Positions 4,942 to 10,680 of a stretch of 12,882 nucleotides of DNA are shown here, one piece after another. The position numbers and the translations under genes were made by a program. Below the pieces are notes generated by a model. It was not told where the DNA came from and did no database searches. It saw only the letters and a list, made by a program, of their open reading frames with translations. Source of the DNA: Alistipes sp. (lineage in GTDB: Bacteria > Bacteroidota > Bacteroidia > Bacteroidales > Rikenellaceae); assembly GCA_017629615.1 (NCBI GenBank), contig JAGBWT010000127.1, positions 1 through 12,882 of the forward strand. Reading direction: 5' to 3'. Each line of letters opens with the position of its first letter. Position 1 is the stretch's first letter.

Positions 4942-7587
4942 TTACTCCACAATTTTGTAAATCGAGCTTACGCTGGTGGCTGTAATGCCCGAGAATACTT
5001 TGCTTGCTGCGTTGGCCTGGGCGTAGTCGCGCTGTGCGGCTGTAATAGAGATAGCGCCATTGCCAAAATTGCTCTCATAGACATACAGCTTTTTCAGATG
5101 GTTGTATGCGGTCAAATCGAGCGTACGCACTCCCGAATAACTCGACAACGACAACTCTTCGAGTTTAGGGAATACGGTGGCCGACGGAATAGTCTTAATG
5201 TACTTGCCATAAGATACCGAATAGTAGGTCAATGATGGATATTCGGAGGCACCAAACGAAACGGTGCTATAACTACCCGTATCGACAGTCAAGCGTTCGA
5301 GCAGAGGGTATGCACCGAGTATGATTGCAGGCTCGTTTGTGCCGGCCTCGCCGATAAGATATAGCTCCTTCACGGCTGGGCCATTGCCAAGCGTGATGCT
5401 GCCACGAACGCTGTTGATATGTATGGTTTCGAGTGCTGCCGTAGGGTTGAATGTTAAACTGTTCTGAATGGTGAGGTTGAGCGTCTTTAACGATGGCGGA
5501 GCGATAAACGAATTTATCTTTTTTACCAGAATATCGACACTCAATAGCGAGGTCATACCCGACAAGTCCAATTCGTCAAAGCACCACTCGCCAGCCAAAC
5601 TACTCTTGTTGATAATGATGCTTTGGCAGCCGGTGAGGTTTGACCAGCCCGACGGAAGGTTTGTACCCTCGTTGCAATATATCACAAGCTCCTTGACGCT
5701 TGCTTGTGCCGATGTGAAGACCAAGTCGGGGAACATTCCGCCACACTCCAAATACTCGATTTCGGTCATCTCGCTAAATTGTGCGCTCATAGAGGTATCG
5801 GTGTCGTATGGCCCCGACAGATACAACCTCTTGACGCCCCTTGGTGCGCCCGAAGGGAATGGTGTGCCGGCAAAGTTGTGCAACTCCTCAACCGAGAGGT
5901 TAGCGCTATTTACCGCGTCGAGATTTGGCAAAGATATATTCAGTAACGACAATTGAAGATTCGACAAATTCAGTGTGCCGTATGGCTTAAAACTGCTAAT
6001 ATCCACACTTTTCAGGGTTGGGCATACCGAGAGGTCGAGTTCAAAGCCATTTGGAGTCTCGCCAATACCAAACGCCTCCAAGCAGGTTAGTTTTTCGAGT
6101 CCGATAATCTTTTCTAATTGTGGTACTTGTCCCAGGGAGATAGTTTTCAGTTTGGTGTTTGCCGAGAAGTCGATGCTTGGCACTTTTGTCATCATAATAC
6201 TGAACGATTCGAGCTCTTTGAGTGTGCCAAACTTCAACGCGCGCAACGACATTGCCGGGTCGGTATCGCTGCCCAGATTGACGTCCAACTGCTTCAATCC
6301 CGTAAAGTATTGCAGACCGTCAAGCGAGAGGGCGTTGTTCATCTGTATTGCGATATTCATCGAGGTCAATTTTGCCGCCTCGCTGATTTTGATATAGCAG
6401 CCTGTTGTGAGTTGCACCTCCCAATTCTCGCCATCAAATAGAGGATATGGTTGTAATTCGAGGTTGTAGAGTGGGGTGTAGCTGCCACCGATAAAGTTGC
6501 CCTCCTCGTCATATACATCGCCTTCGATGTTGCCATAATAGAGAATATTGGCAAAGTTGGGGTCGCTGACGTATGCGTAGTCGGCCAACAACTTCTCCGA
6601 GGTGAGTTCAAAGCCCTGACGATAGACGTTGCCGGCAACAAATCTCGTGTTGAAGTTGGTGTTTTGCACACGGAATACTCCTGCCGAGGTGTTTACCATA
6701 ATGTCGGCCTTTCGTCCGTCGCTATTGCCGGCCGTAAAGTCCAAAGGCATCATCCACATCCATAATGTTGCTGTTTGGCCTGGTTGCAGAACAATATCTT
6801 CGACTTCGAGTACAGCCGAGTTGCTCGGTGGAACGCCTCCCCAATCTCCCTTGTTATCCAAGTCCAACAGACCTGTTGTGGCATCGAGGCAGAGCGTACC
6901 TTGCATAATATCGTCCTCTTTGGTTGAGCGATAGACAAGGCTGTTGATGTCGAGAGGTTGGTCGGTGCTGTTCTTTACCGTAAAGCGCATTTTCGCAAAG
7001 ATGTGGCCGAACTCCATCTCCAACTGCAAGTTGCCCTCCGAGTCAAAGTGTTTCTCTTCGAGCGTGATAGGGCGCGAATACATATAGTCGCCGTGATAGA
7101 GATGCTCGGTGTTGTTGTCGCCCTTTTGGAGTAGCGAGCCGAGCGAACTTCTCAAATATGGTTTTGATACGTTGTACCAACTCGACACGGCCGAGCCATA
7201 CGGATAGTAGGCAACAATCGTTTGGCCAACTTCTAATTGTGGCAATTCGAAGTATTGGTCGGGGTCGGCGTCGTAGACAAATACCGCTTTATCGCCATCG
7301 GTTGTATTCGAGAAACGATAGTGGTCGGTCTCCCACCACTCGTCGTAGGAGTCGGAATGGCCAAGTAGGAGGCCGATTTTATCGACACCCTTCTGCCAAC
7401 GGAACGAAGTGTGCTCCTCCTCGGTGCCGTGTATTGCTCGCGAGTCGGCCGCTTCTACTGCGTGAATAACGACCTCCTGCTTTTGCTGTGGGCGCTGTGG
7501 CTCCACAACCTCGTCTATATCGCTTGTTGTACAGCCGCTCAATGCGCATAGCGACACGATAGTCCATAATAATCTGCTGCGTTTCAT
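4942..7587 (-). CDS. Surface lipoprotein: fimbrillin-like domain plus leucine-rich repeats
   Basis: This is an 881-residue lipoprotein with the signal peptide MKRSRLLWTIVSLCALSGC, acylated at Cys19. The next residues, TTSDIDE, are acidic, as in Bacteroidota surface-export signals, so display on the outer face is likely. Residues about 30-330 resemble the fimbrillin / Mfa-like family: FRWQKGVDKIGLLLG (62-76), HIFAKMRFTVKN (195-206) and AGNVYRQGFEL (318-328) are typical family positions. From about 400 to 850 there are irregular leucine-rich repeats (LKQLDVN, LKTISLG, LKSVDIS, LKTLNLT, LERLTVD, LEELSLS), a fold used for binding. The ATG at 7587 is preferred because it starts the signal peptide and has a rare strong Shine-Dalgarno (GGAGG, 8 bases away). 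It follows a 50-residue ORF by 23 bases, so coupled expression is likely. An adhesin or pilus-associated role is inferred; the ligand is unknown. Confidence 0.9.
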   Translation of the reverse strand: MKRSRLLWTIVSLCALSGCTTSDIDEVVEPQRPQQKQEVVIHAVEAADSRAIHGTEEEHTSFRWQKGVDKIGLLLGHSDSYDEWWETDHYRFSNTTDGDKAVFVYDADPDQYFELPQLEVGQTIVAYYPYGSAVSSWYNVSKPYLRSSLGSLLQKGDNNTEHLYHGDYMYSRPITLEEKHFDSEGNLQLEMEFGHIFAKMRFTVKNSTDQPLDINSLVYRSTKEDDIMQGTLCLDATTGLLDLDNKGDWGGVPPSNSAVLEVEDIVLQPGQTATLWMWMMPLDFTAGNSDGRKADIMVNTSAGVFRVQNTNFNTRFVAGNVYRQGFELTSEKLLADYAYVSDPNFANILYYGNIEGDVYDEEGNFIGGSYTPLYNLELQPYPLFDGENWEVQLTTGCYIKISEAAKLTSMNIAIQMNNALSLDGLQYFTGLKQLDVNLGSDTDPAMSLRALKFGTLKELESFSIMMTKVPSIDFSANTKLKTISLGQVPQLEKIIGLEKLTCLEAFGIGETPNGFELDLSVCPTLKSVDISSFKPYGTLNLSNLQLSLLNISLPNLDAVNSANLSVEELHNFAGTPFPSGAPRGVKRLYLSGPYDTDTSMSAQFSEMTEIEYLECGGMFPDLVFTSAQASVKELVIYCNEGTNLPSGWSNLTGCQSIIINKSSLAGEWCFDELDLSGMTSLLSVDILVKKINSFIAPPSLKTLNLTIQNSLTFNPTAALETIHINSVRGSITLGNGPAVKELYLIGEAGTNEPAIILGAYPLLERLTVDTGSYSTVSFGASEYPSLTYYSVSYGKYIKTIPSATVFPKLEELSLSSYSGVRTLDLTAYNHLKKLYVYESNFGNGAISITAAQRDYAQANAASKVFSGITATSVSSIYKIVE

Positions 7588-7593
7588 AATTTT

Positions 7594-7600
7594 CTCCTCC
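7594..7600 (-). promoter_or_regulatory. Unusually strong Shine-Dalgarno before the LRR lipoprotein gene
   Basis: GGAGGAG on the minus strand, six bases before the ATG at 7587, is a near-perfect anti-16S match. The other genes here lack such a site, and Bacteroidota ribosomes are known to occlude the anti-Shine-Dalgarno sequence. This site decides the start. Confidence 0.75.
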
Positions 7601-7610
7601 GATAAATTAA

Positions 7611-7763
7611 CTAAAACCATTGCTCCCCATTGTCGCCATAATCCATCGACGGGGTCTTTTCGTATTGCAGTGGCGAACTTGTTGCAAAGCCTGCCTCACT
7701 CACGATAGAGAGTGCTTTTGTACAAGGAGGTTGATACTCCCTTAATCTCTTCTCTGCTTTCAT
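7611..7763 (-). CDS. Small 50-residue protein, first gene of the fimbrillin/LRR operon
   Basis: The protein has 50 residues, starts at ATG 7763 and has no signal peptide or membrane span. It is basic at the N-terminus (MKAEKRLREYQPP), then has an alternating hydrophobic stretch (ALSIVSEAGFATSSPL, 17-32) and an acidic, aromatic tail (MDYGDNGEQWF, 40-50). From memory, Bacteroidales often carry small peptides of this layout (a Y.PP-like start, a short beta strand ending in G(F/L)A.S, then a Gly/Asp-rich tail) next to fimbrillin-type genes; they have no established function. It lies 23 bases before the lipoprotein gene on the same strand, so the two are probably one transcript. No promoter-like signal separates them. 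The long leader upstream (7764 to about 7998) leads into it. That it is a real gene is inferred from layout and position; conservation should decide. Confidence 0.6.
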   Translation of the reverse strand: MKAEKRLREYQPPCTKALSIVSEAGFATSSPLQYEKTPSMDYGDNGEQWF

Positions 7764-7972
7764 AATTGCTATGTTTTTTGTTGTTGATGTATGCGATTTG
7801 TTGTGCGCTCTCACAAGGGTCGGGTAGCGCCAATATCAAAGGCGTGAGGCTGCACGGCAGCTCCACGGCAAATTGTGGGTTTTGAGCCTGATTGAATAGA
7901 GCAAAACGGCTCGCGCCCCGTATCCATAACACGAGGTAAATCTATCTTACGAGAGTAGCATAAGACGCCAAT

Positions 7973-7980
7973 GGGGGGGG
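7973..7980. repeat. Homopolymer run of eight G (C8 in the operon leader)
   Basis: Eight consecutive G on the plus strand fall about 17-25 bases downstream of the predicted transcript start of the fimbrillin/LRR operon. Such runs are prone to slippage in replication. Confidence 0.95.
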
Positions 7981-7992
7981 TATTTGCAAATA
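7981..7992. repeat. Perfect 12-bp palindrome next to the predicted start of the fimbrillin/LRR transcript
   Basis: TATTTGCAAATA reads the same on both strands. It lies about 5-17 bases inside the predicted transcript, directly beside the G8 run. It could be a repressor site, or simply AT-rich chance. Confidence 0.6.
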
Positions 7993-8003
7993 ATCCCATA
8001 GTG

Positions 8004-8034
8004 CAAATATAGTAAAAGTTTTGCAAATTACCAA
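8004..8034 (-). promoter_or_regulatory. Promoter of the fimbrillin/LRR operon
   Basis: On the minus strand TTGG (8031-8034), 19 bases, then TATATTTG (8004-8011) fits the Bacteroidota promoter, with a good -7 box and an imperfect -33. Transcription would start near 7998, giving a leader of about 235 bases. No better -7 box was found nearer the gene. Confidence 0.5.
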
Positions 8035-8036
8035 CT

Positions 8037-8072
8037 TTTGTGCCTGAAAATCATCTATTTCTGTCTGAAAAT
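8037..8072. repeat. Pair of 15-bp direct repeats upstream of the fimbrillin/LRR promoter
   Basis: TTTGTGCCTGAAAAT (8037-8051) and TTTCTGTCTGAAAAT (8058-8072) match at 13 of 15 positions with a period of exactly 21 bases, about two helical turns. They abut the -33 element of the minus-strand promoter, the classic place for an activator dimer. LytTR-type response regulators bind direct repeats of this spacing, but the protein is unknown here. Confidence 0.6.
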
Positions 8073-8176
8073 TCGCCTCGGAGTCGATGCGGTTGCACGA
8101 CAAAGAGCCGACGGTTGTGTTGCAATTTCGTAGAGCAGTTTCTCGTATTGCACTATGTTTTTTTGTCGGCAAATGG

Positions 8177-8206
8177 TTGGATTTGCAATATTTATTTATA
8201 ACTTTG
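8177..8206 (+). promoter_or_regulatory. Promoter of the CD225-like gene
   Basis: TTGG (8177-8180), 18 bases, then TAACTTTG (8199-8206). The -7 box is a full consensus match; the -33 is imperfect. The leader of about 85 bases can form a 7-bp stem, CTGCCGA (8240-8246) with TCGGCAG (8271-8277), ending 21 bases before the ATG. Confidence 0.6.
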
Positions 8207-8298
8207 CAATCAATTATAGGATAGGGATTTGGCATCACCCTGCCGAATAGAAATAATTTGCTGCTCGATGTCGGCAGACACAAAACTCTACTAAAACT

Positions 8299-8583
8299 AT
8301 GGAGAACAACAACATTCCAGCACAGAAACCCGACAATAATCTCGTTTGGGCAATCCTTACAACTGTTCTTTGCTGTATGCCACTCGGTATCGTGGCAATC
8401 ATTAAGGCTTCGAGTGTCGATTCGCTTTGGGCGGGTGGTCACCATCAGGAGGCTATCGAGGCTGCCGCTGCTGCAAAGAAGTGGGCTATGATTGGTGCAG
8501 GTGCAGGTGCCGTGTTTATCTTCCTCTACATCGTTCTTTACGTTGGTTTGGTTGCTGCCGGTCTTGCTGCAAACGCTTTCTAA
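8299..8583 (+). CDS. CD225/dispanin-family small membrane protein
   Basis: This encodes a 94-residue protein of the CD225/dispanin type, the family that includes vertebrate interferon-induced transmembrane proteins. Bacterial members are short and mostly of unknown function. The polar Asn/Pro-rich N-terminus (1-14) is followed by a hydrophobic segment (about 15-37) containing LCCMPLGIVAI. The family's linker then has a Val-x-x-Leu, a G, and an Ala-rich run ending in AKKWA (59-63), and a second membrane span follows (about 64-90). The adjacent cysteines at 25-26 sit where the animal proteins are S-acylated; whether this happens in bacteria is unknown. The ATG at 8299 is the only sensible start. 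The gene is alone, with its own promoter and a strong terminator. No partner gene shares its transcript, so its role cannot be read from context. Confidence 0.85.
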   Translation: MENNNIPAQKPDNNLVWAILTTVLCCMPLGIVAIIKASSVDSLWAGGHHQEAIEAAAAAKKWAMIGAGAGAVFIFLYIVLYVGLVAAGLAANAF

Positions 8584-8602
8584 CAACCGCACAAACCAAA
8601 AT

Positions 8603-8646
8603 AACAGATAGGCTGTCCGACACTATGTCGCGACAGCCTATCTGTT
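8603..8646. terminator. Long bidirectional terminator hairpin between convergent genes
   Basis: A perfect 15-bp stem (8603-8617 with 8632-8646) is extended by 5 more pairs (8618-8622 with 8626-8630) around a 3-base loop, with one bulged C (8631). The plus side ends in TTTT and the minus side in TT, AT-rich. It serves both the CD225-like gene and the glycosyltransferase gene. Confidence 0.92.
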
Positions 8647-8648
8647 TT

Positions 8649-9548
8649 CTATTCGGCCTCTATTCCGCGGGATATTCCTCGGCGCATACGCATCAGATAG
8701 CGACCCTTTGCAAGGCGGAACGTAAGCGCATAGAAGAGCGCAAGCAGCCACGTTGCAATTCGTTTTAGTCGCTCGTCGCGTCGGAGTGCATCGACTCTGC
8801 CCGCGAGTTCGGCACGCACGCGCTTACTGCGACCGACGTTGAAACTCAAACGGTCGAAGTAGTCGTCGGTGAGTTTTTCGTCGGGAATATGGTGAAAGAT
8901 TGCCGCATTGGGTACAAAGTATAGTGGCTCGCCCTCGCGACGCATACGCTCGAAGAGTTCGTTCTCCTCGCCACCTGCAAGCGATTTACCATTGCGACCC
9001 AGTAGCGGATTGAACACTCCAAATCTATCGAACGCCTCGCGACGGAAGGCCATATTTCCGCCCGCAGGTACTCGGTGCGCAGGGAAGAGGCAGACAACAA
9101 CGTCGAGGTCCAGAGGGTTGGCAATCATCTGCTCGGTGTAGCGCGATACCCACTTTGGTCGGCGACTCTCGTAGCACGGCACAACCGCACCACCTGCCGC
9201 AATGGCCGATGGAAAGGCCTCGAAGAAGTCGATATACGACTCTACGAAACTCTCTTCGAGCGTCTCGTCGTCGTCGATAATTGCAATATATTCGCCCCGA
9301 GCAGCGGCAATACCGCAATTTCGGGCATTGGAGAGTCCCTGCTTCGGCTCATCGACCATACGCAGGGCAAACTCCTTGTGAGCCTCGGCAAACTCGGCAA
9401 AACGGGCCGCAGTGTCGTCGGTCGAGTTGTTATTTACAACGATGCACTCCCAAAGCGTTGCATCGGCCGTTTGGCGAACGACCGACGAGAGCGCACGCAT
9501 AAGCGACGCCGAACGATTGTAGGTGGCTATGATTAACGATAGTTTCAT
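8649..9548 (-). CDS. GT2-family glycosyltransferase
   Basis: This 299-residue GT-A fold enzyme would move a sugar from a nucleotide-sugar donor to an acceptor, probably in surface glycan synthesis. Visible motifs are the N-terminal LSLIIATYNRS (3-13), VVNNNSTDDT (37-46), the metal-binding Asp cluster IDDDE (91-95), the GGNMAFRR segment (163-170), a candidate acidic catalytic motif GGEENEL (192-198), and FHH at 218-220. The C-terminus has a hydrophobic stretch (about 264-280) flanked by Arg/Lys, which may sit on the membrane. The ATG at 9548 starts the conserved beta strand; an upstream in-frame start would lie in the promoter. The -7 box ends five bases before this ATG, so the message is predicted to be leaderless. 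It lies 55 bases downstream of the phosphodiesterase gene but has its own promoter. Sugar and acceptor cannot be told from sequence. Confidence 0.92.
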   Translation of the reverse strand: MKLSLIIATYNRSASLMRALSSVVRQTADATLWECIVVNNNSTDDTAARFAEFAEAHKEFALRMVDEPKQGLSNARNCGIAAARGEYIAIIDDDETLEESFVESYIDFFEAFPSAIAAGGAVVPCYESRRPKWVSRYTEQMIANPLDLDVVVCLFPAHRVPAGGNMAFRREAFDRFGVFNPLLGRNGKSLAGGEENELFERMRREGEPLYFVPNAAIFHHIPDEKLTDDYFDRLSFNVGRSKRVRAELAGRVDALRRDERLKRIATWLLALFYALTFRLAKGRYLMRMRRGISRGIEAE

Positions 9549-9553
9549 CGGTG

Positions 9554-9561
9554 CAAAGATA
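9554..9561 (-). promoter_or_regulatory. Promoter -7 box of the glycosyltransferase gene
   Basis: TATCTTTG on the minus strand matches TAnnTTTG. Only five bases separate it from the ATG at 9548, so transcription should start at or next to the start codon. No clean -33 element was found. Confidence 0.5.
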
Positions 9562-9603
9562 GCAGATTTAGATTTAGAAACCGTGTTGGGAACGCGCAAC
9601 TTG

Positions 9604-10530
9604 CTATTCGAGTGTATGACGACCCTTCTTGGTTAGATACTCGATAAGCATTGCAGGACGGTCGGTCTGAATCATCGAGCAGCCAAACGACAGCACCTTG
9701 CCATAGATTTGCTCCTCGTTACCAACAGCGCGGTCGTCCTCCAAACCCTCCTTCTCGCCACCGCAGAGCGAATCCCATAGGGTGTTTATCCACAACTTCG
9801 CGCCACTCTTCACAACGCGACGAAATATCCGCTCCTCGCCCGAGAGTGTGCCGTCCCAACAGATTTCGTATGCCGGAATATCCAAGCCGCTCGCGAGATA
9901 TGCCTCGAAAAGTGGCTCGTGGCGCTCCCATTTTTTGGCCGTATAGTTGATAATCGGCATATAGAGCATATTGCGTGAATGTGAGCCAAAGCGCGAAGCG
10001 ATAGTCTGTGGCTTCTTGCTACTCTTGATGATAACCTGCTCGACCATATTGCGCTCGATGAGCATCTCCAAAATTTGGTCGTAGTAGTCGTATCCCTTGT
10101 CGATATTTATCATCACGCGGTCGCGACACACGTCCAGAACCTCGGCAAGTGTCGGCATACGATACTTCGGCATACGCACGCCGTGACCTGCACGAAGCGA
10201 ACAACGACGAATCGAATCGAGCGTGAGTTCGGCTATCTTGCCCTTGCCGCTCGTCGTGCGGTTGATGCTCTTGTCGTGACAGACGACAAGGTGGCCGTCG
10301 GCTGTGCGGTGAACGTCAATCTCCACCACATCGACACCCATACGGATTGCCGACTCGACAGCCTCAATCGAGTTCTCCGGATAGTTGCGCCAATCGCCAC
10401 GGTGGGAGATTACCACGACGTATTGCGATTTGGGATTACGAATTTCGCGCAGAATGCGCTCCGCACGACTCTGCGCATCGGCTGCAATGGCCGCCAATGC
10501 CAATACCGAAAAAAGTAAAAATCTCTTCAT
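9604..10530 (-). CDS. Secreted glycerophosphodiester phosphodiesterase
   Basis: This enzyme hydrolyses glycerophosphodiesters (deacylated phospholipids) to an alcohol and glycerol 3-phosphate; here it works outside the cytoplasm. The 308 residues begin with a signal peptide (MKRFLLFSVLALAAIAADA, cut before Gln20, a common Bacteroidota pattern, no lipobox). The GDPD barrel follows, with SHRGDWRNYPENS (42-54; His43, Arg44, Glu52), VEIDVHRTADGHLVVCHD (69-86; metal-binding Glu70 and Asp72, catalytic His85), NIDKG (142-146), and the late TDRP motif. All expected active-site residues are present. The ATG at 10530 starts the signal peptide. Its promoter faces that of the esterase pair and carries the same 11-bp motif, so the two directions are probably controlled together. 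The glycosyltransferase gene follows with its own promoter. The physiological substrate, phospholipid remnant or teichoic-like polymer, is unknown. Confidence 0.94.
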   Translation of the reverse strand: MKRFLLFSVLALAAIAADAQSRAERILREIRNPKSQYVVVISHRGDWRNYPENSIEAVESAIRMGVDVVEIDVHRTADGHLVVCHDKSINRTTSGKGKIAELTLDSIRRCSLRAGHGVRMPKYRMPTLAEVLDVCRDRVMINIDKGYDYYDQILEMLIERNMVEQVIIKSSKKPQTIASRFGSHSRNMLYMPIINYTAKKWERHEPLFEAYLASGLDIPAYEICWDGTLSGEERIFRRVVKSGAKLWINTLWDSLCGGEKEGLEDDRAVGNEEQIYGKVLSFGCSMIQTDRPAMLIEYLTKKGRHTLE

Positions 10531-10548
10531 CGTCCTATACTTGTTTAA

Positions 10549-10580
10549 CAAAATTATCAATTATTTCGATAATTTCCAAA
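10549..10580 (-). promoter_or_regulatory. Promoter of the phosphodiesterase gene
   Basis: On the minus strand TTTG (10577-10580), 20 bases, then TAATTTTG (10549-10556) is a full match to the Bacteroidota promoter. The spacer contains ATTATCGAAAT (10563-10573), six bases from the -7 box, which is repeated in mirror position in the divergent promoter. Confidence 0.7.
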
Positions 10581-10636
10581 TGCGTAGAGCCGTTTCGGAG
10601 AGTAAAAGCTGGGCCAAAGTGTTCGATTATCGAAAT
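10563..10636. promoter_or_regulatory. Mirrored 11-bp operator-like motifs in two divergent promoters
   Basis: ATTTCGATAAT (10563-10573) recurs as its exact reverse complement at 10626-10636. In each case the motif lies in the promoter spacer, exactly six bases from the -7 box. The centres are 63 bases apart, about six helical turns, so both sites would face the same side of the DNA. This is a plausible shared operator for the phosphodiesterase and esterase genes. Confidence 0.55.
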
Positions 10637-10642
10637 TTTTGC

Positions 10643-10650
10643 TACCTTTG
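10643..10650 (+). promoter_or_regulatory. Promoter -7 box of the esterase operon
   Basis: TACCTTTG matches TAnnTTTG. A -33 element would fall near 10619-10624, where only an imperfect GTTC is seen, so an activator may be needed. The leader is about 25 bases. Confidence 0.6.
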
Positions 10651-10680
10651 GGTAGTTTTAATCCAAAAAAGAGGCAAAGT

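Larger units (their letters stand above)
7764..8298. other. 535-base intergenic control region between the fimbrillin/LRR operon and the CD225-like gene
   Basis: No convincing gene lies here. Open frames on the minus strand exist, but their translations do not look like proteins. The stretch holds the leader of the fimbrillin/LRR operon (about 7764-7998), with short hairpins such as GCTGC-ACG-GCAGC on the plus strand at about 7849-7861. It also holds a run of eight G (7973-7980), a 12-bp perfect palindrome (7981-7992), the minus-strand promoter (8004-8034), direct repeats (8037-8072), a TGCAAT/ATTGCA inverted repeat (8121-8126 with 8147-8152), and the plus-strand promoter and leader of the CD225-like gene (8177-8298). 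Confidence 0.6.

Noticed and set aside
7696..8026. Minus-strand open frames in the long leader as possible extra genes
   Set aside because: They overlap each other or the 50-residue ORF, their composition is not protein-like, and they lack start signals. The stretch is better read as a leader.
7942..8592. A 216-codon open frame on the minus strand across the CD225-like gene
   Set aside because: It is antisense to a recognisable family gene, crosses both promoters and has no protein-like features.
10563..10636. An invertible promoter flanked by 11-bp inverted repeats
   Set aside because: The repeats lie in the spacers of two promoters rather than outside one, no recombinase gene is nearby, and known phase-variable repeats are usually longer. 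An operator pair fits better.
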